Shown piece after piece: positions 1 through 12,772 of a stretch of 64,000 bases of DNA. How positions within the stretch are numbered: the first letter of the stretch is position 1; every line of letters begins with the position of its first letter. The notes beneath the pieces are model-generated. The model was not told where the DNA came from, made no database searches, and worked only from the letters and a program-made list of their open reading frames with translations. A program made the position numbers and the translations under genes. The DNA lies in the NCBI RefSeq assembly GCF_004027225.2, contig NC_044282.2:67443787-67507786 (forward strand). Reading direction: 5' to 3'. Source of the DNA: Strigops habroptila. Lineage: Eukaryota > Chordata > Aves > Psittaciformes > Psittacidae.

Positions 1-2160
1 ACAATTGCAGTAATAATTTCGAGTAATTTCTTTTGCTATTTTGTTATGTCAGGGCTTTAACATTTAAAATGAAAAGACACATACAGGGGAGTTTGTTATA
101 AACATGCCTCAAGATTCCATTTAGAATAATTGTGCTGCTCCAGCCTGCACAAACCTTTCATAGCGAGGGGATAAATAACACTTTATTAAAACAGGAAATG
201 TCCACAGCAAAGACTGCAGGAAGCAGTCAACATAAAAATAACTTCTTTGAAAATTCACTCCTTTTAGTGAAAGCACAGCTTCCACCCTGGCATGATTTTG
301 ATGAAACACAGGGTACTGAACTAAACAGAAGCCACTTAAGGGAAAAAAGTATCAACTGCCAATTATAAATGAAAATCAGAGTTCATTATTTAATGTCTCA
401 ATGCTGTGACGCTGTAGGGGGTGCTTCAAGATCAGGAAGTGATGGGAAATAAGTGGTCTCTGCGTTTATTGGGTCATACCTTCTTTTTTTAATATATTAT
501 AGTGAAAAACAGTGTCCTGCAAGGGAATAACTGTCTATGGTGTTTAGTGGGATTTTGTTTTCTTATATGCTTTGATTTAACCATTGTTTTTATCAGTTAG
601 AAATCTGAAATACACTCTCAGAACCGCAAGACCTTTACTTAAGTGAAACATGCTGGATGAACATTTCAGCCACTAATCTTTAATCCATGTTACAAGCTCA
701 TCTAGATACAAAGCTAAGGGAAAAATTCTATTTCATTCTTTTGGTTTTGCAAAACCTCTTTAATAGTGCCAGGAACATGGGAGATGGGTCACAGAACATG
801 CCAATGAAACTCCCACTAGTATCTGTTCTGTGAATTTATATGCACCTTATTGAAAATTGGTCTCAGTTTCCGCATTCTTCTAGTTTCCAGATAGAGTGGG
901 GGAAAAAAGCTTTGCAGTGCTAATACAGGTAAGATCATGAAATGGAGCAGGTCATTTCAATCTGTTCCCTGTTAGTTTTGGAACTTTCAGTGAAGCCATT
1001 AAATAAATCACGAGACACTGGAAGGAAAATTGTACATCAGAACCTGATTCCTAATGATTTGTGAGATTTACAGTAAAACACTACCAATGCCAATAAATTT
1101 TTTCATTTCTGAAGATGGTAACCATACTTTTCTATAAATTATTTTACAGCAAGAAGTAGTTTTTTACCTAAAATGGCTTATACGCACAAAACTGAGTAAT
1201 ACCGAGAATAAAAAAGGAGCAGAATTCAGAAAATAGGGTTGTAGTTTGTGGGTCAGGCTTGGCAAGTTACAAAGTTATAGTATTGCAATGGATGTGGTAG
1301 TAGCAAAACTTTTAAAAGTAATTGCAGCAAAAACACATGTGGAAGGTTGCGAAGAAAACTACCAAGTCCAGCCCTGCGAAAAAATTAGGCTGAGTTTCAG
1401 AGAGCAAAAGGTAGGGTCAAACCAGAAATTGTGTGGGCTTACAGCAAAGAGCACATGGATGAGGTGGAGGGGATATGCTAAAAATAAGTGATGACAAAAA
1501 GATAAATTGGTCCAGACACCTCAAAACAACTGGGACATGTAACTTGGGCACAGTCTGTTCAGATGTGAAGCAGGAGCTGGAAGATAAGATAAATGCAGAT
1601 AAGAAGTGACACAAAGTGTTCCCCTCCCTTGCTCCCAAGGACAACAGCTGTACAACAGTGACAGCTGGGACAAGGAAGCAGTGAGAAGAACAGCTCAGGC
1701 ATCTGCGAACACTGGGGCTGCTGGGCCAGATCCTTCCCTAGGGAGCTGTTACCAGTGGTGGCCACAGCAGATGGGTACGACAGGGGAGGAGCTGTACCAT
1801 GTGCCTGAGAACCAGAAGATTTAAAGGCTGCTTTTACCCGTTATCTCTCTCAACTCCATTTTCTCTTCACAGCAATAATAATTAATATTTTCCGGGCAGA
1901 TCCTTCCTAATTCCTCGACTCAACTTGCCAAGTGTCAGATGGAATTTGTGGCATCATGGAGAAAACAAGAATTCATCCTGAAATGCATTTCATCGTGGGG
2001 CACTTGATGTCCTTTCTTCAAGTTGGCACTGGGGATCTTTCTGTCCCTGATACACCTTTAAATCATACAGATGATTACATAGTAATGACCACTTTCTATA
2101 TTTATATTAGGGGGTCATGAAATAATACAATGTCTGGGGATCTGGCAGTAACCCCAGAGT
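1..2160. other. Intergenic DNA, nothing recognised
   Basis: AT-rich single-copy-looking sequence upstream of BFSP1. Only short, uninformative open frames occur, with no splice-flanked conserved coding block, repeat or RNA gene that I can support. Confidence 0.6.
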
Positions 2161-2163
2161 AGA

Positions 2164-2309
2164 ACCATAGAATCACAGAATGGTTTGGGTTGGAAGGGAC
2201 CTTAAAGATCATCTAGTTCCAACCCCTCTGCCATGGGCAGGGACACTTTCCACTAGACCAGGGTGCTCAAAGCCCTATCCAACCTGGCCTTGAACACTGC
2301 CAGGGATGT
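2164..2309 (-). mobile_element. CR1 LINE 3' fragment
   Basis: The + strand starts CATAGAATCACAGAATGGTT and runs through GGAAGGGACCTTAAAGATCATC to CTGCCAGGGATG. This is the reverse complement of the CR1 3' end, so the element reads leftward. It is 5'-truncated, about 145 bp long and well preserved. Confidence 0.93.
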
Positions 2310-4577
2310 TATAATGTATAATGAAGCGTTACCTCATGTGATGGCACCTCAAAGTTCAGCATGTCTGCTTTGTTTCAAGGGTCGCTAGTAGCAAGGTCAG
2401 ACAGGACAGAGGCTCTTCTGAAACAGGGCCCCCCCCTTGCCAGAGATCTTCACATCACTTCCTTGTTCTTCCATTATAGTCTGTGTCATATATTTAATCT
2501 GCAGTGTCCTGACATTTTGGCTTTTTCCACTGCTGTCCCCAGAGGACTGAGGATCACAGTCATTGTCTTGCTCAATGCGAGAGGCATTGGCACTGATTTT
2601 AATTCAAGAGGCAACTGGTCCCTCATCAGCTGCAAACAGCCATAAATTGACCCTAGGATTTATTTGCATAATGACCTGATCCATTTTGTGCTGAAAAGTT
2701 GATAGCAGCCTTTCTGGACGGTAATGGCCTGTGTGAGCCTTTCTGTGCACCTTATTAACTTTGTAAAGACAGGCAGCAGATGATGCTCTGTGTTTGTAGC
2801 CTCAAGCTAGATGGTTTGTTATGACATAAGTAGTTTCTGTTTTAACATATTGGGCATTTTTTTATGTTCTGGAAGATTTATGATTAGCAAGTATTCACAG
2901 AGCAATCTACTCTGGGAAACAAGTAATTATTTTTCTTAACAGTGGAGCAGTCATTTGAGTGTGTTTTCACAACATGAGAGGCACCTTGGTAAGCCCAATT
3001 AGAGAAATACTTGTATCCTAATAGCCTACATTTGTTCACATCTCTGATCTTGTAGGGAAGGCTGTCCTTTTCAAAAAGTTATTATTATTTTATTAAGGAA
3101 ATATTCTTTGTCTTCTCATCTGTCTGAGGGAATCTCAAAAAGGAAAGAAAACTGTGGTGTTTCTCACTGCTGCTAGGATTTTTTCCTGATTCTGACAGTT
3201 CACTTCAGAAGCTTGATCCAACTGACAGCCACCTCAGACTGCTCCTCTGCTTCTTGCTGTTGGTATTTAGATGCTACCAAGACTGGAGGCTTAATGACAG
3301 CCAAAGGTATCAGCAAGGAAATCTCTGATGACTCAGGCCACAGCAGCACTGGTGCAAGACAGAGTGGATGAAAAGCAGATCACTTAAAAGACTAATTAGG
3401 ACCATGGCATCGAAGAGGCATTTTCTAGCACTGTTCTGAAGCTAGAGACAAATGAAGCACTTCACATCACAAGTGCTACTCTAAAGTTTTCCAAGCAGCA
3501 CTTTGTTTGCAAAGTACAGGGGCTTTAAAGTGCATTTCAGTCAGAGAGACAGAGAGATGTTTAAATAGATGATTCATAACAGGCTGTACTAAGACTAAAA
3601 AAGAAAAATAAAAAAATGTCGAAGTGGCCATTTATTTGAGAGATGAGCAGGCAGAATCACCAAGCAGGGTAATGAAGTACCTCCTGGATAAGCTGCACTT
3701 TCCAATCCTACCTCCAAATACCAGCACAGCTCAGAAGCAAGCGCAATGGTACTTCCAAGGAGTGACCCCTGCTCTGCATTGCAGAACAGTGATGATAGGT
3801 TTGCAGACCAGCACAGAGTAGCTGAGGGTGGGAGGTACAAAGGCGAAATCCCCTGTTCGGGTCTACTTCTGCTATGCCTTCTCTTTGAGGACCTGTGAAC
3901 TTGCAGGGTGGTCTTTTTCTTTTCATGGCTCTGTGTGCATGCTTGGGGGTTCCTAAAAGGCTATCACACTGATTCAGCTGCCAGAAAGACTTACAGCCCG
4001 TTGGGGGGAAGGAACGGCCAGAGAGCCTAAGAAACACTCCAGGAGCTCACTCTTCAAATACCCACAGTCCGGTCAAACAAGGATTGTCATTATTCCCCCA
4101 AAATCTGAATTAGCCACTCTTCACAGCAAGCTGCTCCCAGCAGGAACCAGTCAGAAACAGGCTGGGAATAAACAGGACTCTTAAGTACCTGTGAATGTCA
4201 GTGGTAGATGGTGCACCTATGGCCAACTTCTCCCTGATGTAGGCAATCAGAGAGATGAACAAGAGACTTTGTAAATGACTTTATAACATAGAAAACCTTG
4301 GATTTATGGTGATAGCTGATGTTTTCCCCAATATGCATCAATCTGATTAATTTCTATATTTGTAGCCTGCATGTCCTCTAACCAGTCTTACCCCATAGCA
4401 ACAACAACAACCTATTTGCTGTACCATTGCAACCAACACTGATGGCAGTGAACAGATGTATTGTTGCTTCAACAATAGAAGGGGTTTAATTTCTAAAAAA
4501 ACCCCATTATTTAGGTCTTCTACTCCAGTCATAGACTTTATCTTTCTGTTTTCTGAACTTTTAGTGAGGAAGAACTA
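2310..4577. other. Intergenic DNA, nothing recognised
   Basis: No supported gene. A perfect octamer ATTTGCAT lies at 2662-2669, but one copy is no evidence of function. Confidence 0.55.
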
Positions 4578-4853
4578 AGTGCTTCTTGGTGGTGCCAGGC
4601 AATAGGACAAGAGGTAGTGGGCATAAACTAAATAAACCACATGAAGTTCTACCTGACCATGAGGAAGAACTTTACTGTGAGGGTGACTGAGCATTGGAAT
4701 GCCCAGAGAGGTTATGGAGTCTCCTTCTCCAGAGATATCTAAGAGCCATCTAGACACAATCCTGAGCAACATGCTCTAGGCGACCCTGCTTCAGCAGGGA
4801 GGTTGGACTAGATGACCTCCAGTGATCCCTTCAAACCTCAACAATTCTATGGC
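4578..4853 (+). mobile_element. CR1 LINE 3' fragment (older subfamily)
   Basis: It contains diverged CR1 signatures in order: GGCAATAGGACAAGAGGTAG, CTTTACTGTGAGGGTGACTG, CAGAGAGGTTATGGAGTCTC, GGTTGGACTAGATGACCTCC and CCTCAACAATTCTATG. The element reads rightward and lacks its 5' end. The small internal deletions suggest an older copy than the other CR1 fragments here. Confidence 0.9.
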
Positions 4854-6623
4854 AATGTTTTCAGTTTAATGGAATTCATGGCAAGCAGGAGTGAAAAGCA
4901 ATACAAACAGAAAGGGAGATAATTTTGTTTTCCACTCTCATTTACTCAAATTTCCTTCAATTATCCTTCTACATGTCTTGCATGCTATAACATTTCCCTT
5001 TTTTTAGTGAAAGGAAATCAGGGAAAGAGTAGAAGAAAACACTACCCATGTGCCTGGTGTGGTTTTTTAAATAACTTTTCTCTGTTTGATCAGTTTTATT
5101 GCAATTGATGAATTCTATTTCCTGACCCCAAGACACAAACCTCTGGGTTGTTTACTTCTCCCTCTCTAAGTTTCAGTGTGTTGCTGGGCTGCCTTTGGCA
5201 GCTCTGAGAGCAGAATGATTCTTCCAGAAAGACAGTGCAGGTTTTAAAAATTGCTTTTTGAATTAGAAGCTGTCTGCTTCACTCTGAGGATGGTGCACTG
5301 AAGACATGATCCAGCCCTGCTCAGTACCTTTCATTATACACTTGCTACCAGAGAGAATTCAAGCATTCGAGTTTTATTAACTTCCGGAAACTTGAGGCAG
5401 GATTTTCGCAGTTCTCTGCTAAATATTCACAGAAGTGGGAAAGAAAAATCAATGGCATGTGTTTAAAATTCAGTTTTCTCTGCACGGAGTGTATGTAATG
5501 CTTCATTTCATTTTGGGGCTATGTATTCAGCTCCAGCATCACGATGAGGCATCACTGAGAAGATGTGTCTGACAGTAGCTCCCTAAAGTGAGCAAACGCC
5601 CCTACATGGATGCTGTTAGGAAAACATCATCATTTGACAGTTGTTTGGATTTAGACTGTGGGTTCCCAGGCAGGAAAAAGCAAGAACAGCTGCTGGCATC
5701 AGGGGCAGGGATGGGATGCTCTGTGCATCTGGTGCTGCTGGGGAGGAAAGGGACCAGTGTCTGGCCTCTGTCTCATTCATTTTTTTGGTCCATGGGGGCA
5801 GGAAGGGCTCATCAGCTTTGAATGCCAGTTTAACCTGGGTGGCAGGTGGCTTTGGTAGCTGTAAGGACCCCAGAGACAGCTTCTCAGATTTGTGTGTGAT
5901 GGAATATGTGTGGCTTCTGGCCCCACTCCCCGTCCTCTGTGAAGGCAGCTGAAGGCAATCATCTGTCTTTAACAAGAACTTAACACTGAGCCACCCTGGG
6001 GAAGGGGCAGGGGCAGAGTGGGGATTCAAGTTGACCTCCTCCTGCTCCCCAGTTTGCTGGAGGCTCCTGACCCAGTTTGCCAAGCTGGACCTCACATCAC
6101 TGTCAGCACTGAGATGCTACTTTTGCATCACCATTAGTAGCACTCCCCAGACAGCCAGGTTGGTATATGCAAAGAGCTGCCATATACCAGCCCAAAATTT
6201 AAGTTTATCCTTTTGACCCCTTTTCAGGTTCTTCTCTCTACATCTCCCTTCTTCAGTTCTGCTACTTCATTCGTTCAGGGTATTTTTTTCCAGCAGAGAT
6301 TGTACATCTCCTCTAGCTCCTGTTTTCTTTGTTCTGAATGTTACAGGAATTCCGATTATTGCCTACAGGGCTCAAGTACAGTCCAGATTCAGTTCAACTG
6401 CCTTTTCACTTCCTCCTTGTCCCCCATAGGAAATAAAACAAACACCTTTTTGGAAAACAAAGCTTGCTACTCTGTTTTTCCTGTGTGAAAGGATAGGCAG
6501 TGTGGTTTATGAAACAGTTTTTTCTCATATTCTGATGTCTTTAGGGAGAAAACTGTCTTTATTTTCACTCTTCTGTACTGTGAAGTATATTATTGGTCCC
6601 ATCAAAGTTATGTATCAATTACA

Positions 6624-6662
<39 letters not shown>

Positions 6663-9320
6663 CACGAAGGAAATGGGAAAAATCTTAAGCTTGCATGGGA
6701 AAATTTGGGCTGAAATATTTGTTCCTAGGAGACATTCTGAAAAAAAAGAATTGCTCAAATGAGTCATTTGTTCTAAAGTGCTAAGGTACTTTACCTGAAG
6801 TTTGCTGAATGAACATCTTAACCAATGTTATTTCTACAAAGACAAACAGGTATTTCAATTTTCATTGCTTTCAGGATGACAACATGCAGACATACCAGAG
6901 TATCTCCAAAATGTTCCATTCTTCCAAATACGCAATATTATTGAATAACGAGGTATATGGGTAGGGGACATCCTGTGCCCCAAGTCAGGGGATGTTGAAT
7001 GCTGAAAGGGGCATTAGCTGCAATTAGCTCAAACTTTTTTCTCACTTTCTTCAGTTCCACTTTTTTCACCCAGGAGTCTGAGGCCTAAACCAACTGTCAT
7101 CTTCCAGAGATCTCATTTCTTTTTCACATATTGCCTTTTTGCTTCATTATTCAGAAAGGGAAACAAAACCCCCAAGTGGTTTTAATTAAAAAGAAAGTAG
7201 AAAATGAAAAAAGAAAATCCTGAGAATTTACCCCATTTTCATGTCTGATCCTTTGACTGAAAGGGCATCTTTACAAGTGCTGTTTCTGCTGATTGATTTC
7301 CAAAATGAAGAAGAAGGAAACCTCTCGGCTTACCTTGGTAAAGCTTGTCTGCCTAATGCTGCAATTGCAAAACTTAGTTACTACTGCAGACTTAAAAACA
7401 GTAAAAACAGACAAAAAATTTACTGCCACTTTTATTTTGTTCATGATTGCTACAGAAAATTAACGAAGTCATTTTCTTCAATCAGATCCTGCATATCGTG
7501 CCTTGCTGTCTAAAAAGCACTGCCTAGCACCGGGTGTGTGCTGCAGACCTTCTGCTGACCTGATTTCACAGTGGGAGCTGAGCTGTTACTGCAGGGCACT
7601 TATTTGAGCTGCTTTGGGGTGGGAAGGATGTCCTGAGCAACGCGGCAGATCCACACCTTTACAGCAGCACATTCATCATGGTCAGGAGACTCATAACGAC
7701 CCCACCAGAGTTTGGCCCCCTTGAGCATAAGTCACTGCTTGTTGCAGCACATTTGCTGCTGCAGTAAGGACAAACCCTGGCTTGTTTCACACTGCAGAAC
7801 GAATTCTCTGTAGGTGTCGCTGGTGTTACTTATGTCGGGAACTGGTGCATTTGGCACTGAATCTCCAACCCAGAATCTACTCCTCCTGTAGGACTACAGC
7901 CCTCTGGTGGTACTTAATCATGTAGTTTGTGAAGAGCAGCGTAACGTTACAGCTAAAACTCACCTTTGGGCCCTGACCTTTATGGTGTTGCCTGGAGGGG
8001 TAGGAATAATTCTGGGGGGAAAGTCCGAAAAGGAGGGTGCATTCAGCATCCAGCTGTGATGCATTATATGGAAATCACCCACAGGAGAATAATTTCTAAA
8101 GCAAATACAAAGGCTGGATGCAAAGCTGCTAAAGAAGTGGGAGGGTATGGATCTCACAGGATTGGGAAAGACCTCAGAAATCATTGCCAGGGCCCTGGGG
8201 GCACTCAGAGGCCAGTAAGGGCCCCACTTGTAGTGTCCTGACAGTCATCAGTAAACTCTTCGACTTCCTAAGGTAGGATGAACAGAATATCCCTCAGTCC
8301 TGGGATGTTTGTTTAGCCTGATCCTTAAAGTGCTTCGGTGACTGAGATTTTGCAGACTTTTATTTCATATGCTGCATTAGAGGAACAGTTAGACTACTTT
8401 CCTCATAACTCATTCATATCTTACATTGCAGAGTTTAAACTCATTATTTCTTGGCCTGTTCATCCTGTTCACTGTGGACATGGAAAAGAAAAAAACCTTA
8501 ACAAAACCTTTTTTCAGTGTGCTGGACTCTTTCATATTTGAATATATGATCCTGTGAGTCTTTGTTAAAGCTAATCAACACAAATTCATTTCATCTTCCT
8601 CATTGGTCATATTCACAAAGAAGTTCTGCTTTGAACGCCTTCACAGAAGCTCTTTTCAGCCGTGTGACGTGACGTGCTTGGATGTGGCTTTTGAGCATCA
8701 GTTCTCAAACTGAAGAATAACCTCTATTTCCGTCTAATGTGACCTTGCCACAAAATGCTTGTGATGCACTTCGTTAGCACATGACGCTCTGAAGTTTTGT
8801 TCTGGACTGCAGGAACGGTAAGCTCTTGGGCTATAGCATCAGGATCTGAATAAAGCAAAATAACTTCAAAAGACAGCAATAGTGAACAAAGTGCCTCAGC
8901 TGGACTGTACTGGTAGAGGCCCACTGTTGTCTTGGTCATTTCATAGCAGCTAAATAGACATACTAACAAGCTATCATATTATTACTGGAAAATACTGAGC
9001 TTGGAGCATTAATTTGAGCAGGCTGTCTGCAGAGATCTGTTTTGGCTTTTACCCTGTCTCAACCCACCGATGTCAAAAGGGTGTTCCCCATGAGGAAAGG
9101 AGCAGAGCTGGAAGTTCTCTGAGTAAGGAGGGTACATCAGCCTCAGGCTGCCTTGCAGCACAAGCTCAACTGCCAACATGGCCAACCACAGCTAGGGCTG
9201 GGCCTTTTCTTAGCAGGAAGATAAGGTTTCATTTGGATTGTTTTGTTATTGTTTTCTTTTTTATTTGTTTTAATTTAGCATGAGGAACTTGTGTTGGCTT
9301 AGCCAAGCAGTAAGAAGTAA
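4854..9320. other. Intergenic DNA, no gene recognised
   Basis: It holds one TG microsatellite (6625-6659) and otherwise unremarkable sequence. The longest open frame (5616-6095, - strand, 159 codons) has no family signature or splice context. Confidence 0.55.
6625..6659. repeat. (TG)n microsatellite
   Basis: About 17 uninterrupted TG dinucleotides, likely length-polymorphic. The Cys/Val-rich open frame across it is an artefact. Confidence 0.97.
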
Positions 9321-9626
9321 GGATGCTGGAGAGGGACTCTTCATCAGGGACTGGAGTGATAGGACAAGGAGTAATGGGTTTAAGCTAAAACAGAGGAAGT
9401 TCGGGTTAGATATAAGGAAGAAGTTCTTTACTGTGAGGGTGGTGAGGCACTGGAACAGGTTGCCCAAAGAAGTGGTAAATGCTCCATCCCTGGCAGAGTT
9501 CAAGGCCAGGTTGGACAGAGCCTTGAGTGGCATGGTCTAGTGTGAGGCGTCCTTGCCCATGTCAGGGGGGTTGGAACTAGATGATCTTAAGGTCCTTTCC
9601 AACCCAAACCATTCTGTGATTCCGTG
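9321..9626 (+). mobile_element. CR1 LINE 3' fragment with end of ORF2
   Basis: A rightward-reading CR1 copy about 305 bp long. Its frame up to the TAG near 9540 gives the C-terminal end of the CR1 ORF2 protein ([20 protein letters not shown] and [20 protein letters not shown]). It is followed by the 3' UTR ending CCAAACCATTCTGTGATTCC. It is 5'-truncated and not functional, but young enough that this piece of frame is intact. Confidence 0.94.
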
Positions 9627-12160
9627 AGTAGAAGCAGGTTGATGGAACTGCCAAAATATACTCATATTGTACATAAGAGATATAGCCAAGTTAGTCTCCA
9701 AAGGAGTTCATAGCAATACCAGCAATTAAAGAAAATCAAACCACCCTTTGGTACCAGGGATTTATTGAGCTGTGCTGTGGTAGGTAAACACCCGTTCTGG
9801 GGCAGTGGTGATGTATCACGTAGTGCGTTTAAACTGCAAAGAGGCAGCCTTCAGACTTTGTTCTCAGAAAAAGTCACACATATTCTGGGGACAAAGAGGG
9901 AAAGATATGAATTGTTTCTTTCTGTTCCTTCTTGTTTATACTGCAGGCATTAGGTTAAAAATATTGCACATTTTGTACAGAAGTGTTTTTATATACACGC
10001 TTACGGATTTAAATCTAAAAAGCTTCCAGCAGTTTATCAGACACTTCATTAATGTGCATATAGATAACTTCTCAGTCTTTGTTTGAGCCATCTCTAAATT
10101 GGAAACAGTGTGCAGGAGCCCTTGGTAAAAAATTTACCTTGGTGGTCCTTTAGATGAGCCAAATAATTTGGTGTGTAACAGGAGCAGATTGATTTTTCTG
10201 TGATGTTTTCGATGCTCTCTGTTTGAAAAAGTCTAACAGTTGCAGTCTAGGCCAGACTGTTCTTCTTTTCAGGCTGTCCCATTCTGATTTGCTGCACGTG
10301 AGCAGGCTGGAGGCCAGGATGTCTTCTTAAGCCACCCAACTAAAAGTCAGAGCCTCAGTCACCAGAAGTCACTAATACACAGCCCAAGTTGTGGAAGCTT
10401 GCTTTGGTCCCAGTAAAGCAGTGTCTATAGCAAGTCAGCAGAGGAAACAGCACCAGGTGAGATCTTGGAGTCAGGAATTCCACCTTAGAGAAATGCTTGT
10501 AATAGCATAACATGCTATATCAAATCCAGATGTTCCTAGTGGAAAACATAGGATAAATTCTAATAACAAAAATTGGCTCTGAAAGGGTTGCCCTGCAGGC
10601 AGGCTGCTCTGTTTATGGACAGAGTGTCACTGAGAAGCCTGTACAGGTATTTTGGTGTTATTCCCTAAGGACTTAAGGTGCATAGTCAGCATGGAGCCAG
10701 TGCTGCTTCCAGCCTCGGAGGGGTGGGATAGTACTCACATAGGCTATTATTGCACTGAAAGGCTATCTAAAGCCTAAAACACTCTTGCCATGAAAATTCA
10801 TCGCCCACAATCCAGCAAAATCTATTTTCTGATCTGTTCTGGAAGACTAACTTTGTAAAAAGCTCAGCTACATTGTTCAGCTGGGCAAGCTTGTCCAGCC
10901 AAAGAGCTACAAATGCCAGCAGGGTTGAGCAGCATGGAAAGCAGTGGTTTCACATCCACTGCTATATAAAGATCCCCAAAATTTCTAGAAATTGTACTCT
11001 AGTTCTGCTGTTTATGTAGTTCAGAGGCTGCCTGTGGAGCTGCACAATGTGTGTGCAAAGCCTACTTTGATTTTCTGAAAGATCAGTTGATCTTTCCCCA
11101 TTGCACTTCCAAATAATCTGAAGCAGAACAGGAAAGATGCAGAAAGCTTCTAATTAGCTTCTTTTTTTCTTTTTGATTCAGATTCAATAACACAGACCCA
11201 AATTTTAGAGTCACCTGAGTACCCGGCTTCTTTCTTCACCTCTGCACTTGCCGTCAGTGAGGCCACTCTCCATTAAGGTTGTTCCAATACATGCAATTTA
11301 AATATTCATACAAAAAGTGTCCATTAAAAAATGAAACAGTGACTTTTATATAAATTAATTCATAACAGAGATCTGAATATGGACTGTCTGATGCTGGGGC
11401 TTTTCAGTTGGGCGAGTAGATGTGCTTCTGTAAGAACAGGCCCAAGAAACAGCATTTTGCAAAGGGAAAGACTGGTAAAAAAGTACTAGAGGAAATACAT
11501 CCATGACATCCACACAAATTAAAGCCTCTCAGGGAATGGCAGCGCTTAAGACTTCATTATGGTGGGAGTGAAGGGAAGGAAGGAAGGACAGTGGCTCCCA
11601 ATAATACAGTATGTCCACCAAGTTACAAGAGGACATTGCACTTAGCTATCCCCAAGGAAACCAGCTTCCCAACTGGACCCTGTTAAGCTTGGGGCTTTCA
11701 GTACCACTGCTGCTTTGATGTGTCTCACACCAGGTAGAAATAACCTGCAGAAAAGGCTGACATGAAGAAGCGTGAAGCGAGAACCAAGGAACCAAATCTT
11801 GGACTTGGAGCAGGAGTCACATTGACTTTTATACACCATCGTATCATCCTAAATGATCACAAAACTGTCCAACAACAAAAATCAAGCACTGCCATCCACT
11901 CACACCAAAATCCTGGCTCAGCAGAAGGCCTCTGTGCACAGCCCTGGGGACACCACCATGGGACAAAGCTCTCCCCCCAGCAGAGCCACGAAAGGCTTTG
12001 AGTGCAGCCTCTGAAACTGCAAAGCATTCGTTTTGATGTCCATGGATAATGCTTTAATCCACCGGGTGAAAGCTGGATGTTGCTCTCTTTTATTCTGGCC
12101 ATACACAATTGCAACCCTGGAAAAGAAAAGCCCCTCACCCTCCCATACCCGCTGCTCCTC
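9627..12160. other. Intergenic DNA upstream of the BFSP1 promoter
   Basis: No gene or repeat is supported, apart from a short GGAA-rich run near 11573-11587. GCTCAGCA at 11916-11923 contains a reverse Maf half-site, but a match of this length is common by chance. Confidence 0.5.
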
Positions 12161-12401
12161 CGAAATGCTGACGCCGGGAGAGGCAGCCCCAAGGCGGGGC
12201 CATAGGGATTTATTTAGTTCACTGCTGCAGATGATGCCTTTAGTGCCACAAACCGCCCTGGAGACAAATCCTTATCATCTGGAGGGGTGATTATGTTCAG
12301 TTCTTCCTCCTCAAACACCCCAGACGTATTTCAGATCCAAACTGGAGAGGCAGGCAGGCACGCAAGAGGGGACCCCGGCACCGCACAGCCCCCCAGAAGC
12401 C
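12161..12401 (+). promoter_or_regulatory. BFSP1: Likely BFSP1 promoter and 5' UTR
   Basis: This is the GC-richer stretch just before the start codon. It contains GGCGGGG (an Sp1-like GC box) at 12193-12199 and a TATA-like TTTATTTAG at about 12210-12217. It also has TGCTGACGC at 12167-12175 preceded by GAAA, which looks like a Maf half-site with an AT-rich 5' flank. Large Maf proteins drive many lens genes, so the site fits, but binding is inference. No transcription start can be fixed from sequence. Confidence 0.45.
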
Positions 12402-12772
12402 ATGTACAGGAGCAGCTTCCTTCGCGAGGTGCGCAAGGAGAAGTACGAGCGGTCGGACGCCTATGATGAGCTGCGAGGCTTCCCTGAATTCGACAGTTTG
12501 GCCCAAGCCCGGGGCCTGGAGAACCTGCAGGAGCTCAACGAGCGCTTCGCCAGCTACATCAACCGGGCACGCGTGCTGGAGCAGCGCAACACCATCCTGC
12601 GCAAGCAGCTGGAGACCTTCCAGCGCATGGATGAGCTGGTGGGCTTGGACGAAGCCTTCGCCGGACAGATTGAGTTCAACCGGCAGCGAATGCGGGAGCT
12701 GGCGTCTGACCGAGCCAAGCTGGAGCGGGAGGAGAAGGACGCCCAGCGCATGCTTGATGAGTACCGCAACAA
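12402..12772 (+). CDS. BFSP1: BFSP1 exon 1 (head and coil 1A)
   Basis: This exon encodes residues 1-123 and two bases of codon 124. The ATG is the first in the reading frame, and the N-terminus [20 protein letters not shown] resembles the family N-terminus. The exon is GC- and CpG-rich compared with its surroundings, as expected for a first exon. The donor is AA|GTAAGG at 12773. Reading through it hits TAA almost at once. Confidence 0.96.

Noticed and set aside
2662-2669. Perfect octamer ATTTGCAT
   Set aside because: A single 8-base match is expected by chance in 64 kb and has no supporting context.
5616-6095. 159-codon open frame on the - strand, the longest in the left intergenic region
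   Set aside because: No family motif, low-complexity Ser/Pro-rich translation, no splice or promoter context. Overlapping frames on the other strand are equally open.
6502-6762. Open frame with a Cys/Val repeat
   Set aside because: It is created by the (TG)n microsatellite.
7553-7560. TGCTGACC Maf half-site about 4.8 kb upstream of BFSP1
   Set aside because: Short motif with no neighbouring lens-type sites. It cannot be told apart from chance.
1-12160. Search for the next gene (DSTN by human synteny) upstream of BFSP1
   Set aside because: No actin-depolymerising-factor coding block or GC-rich first exon seen. It is probably to the left of the window.
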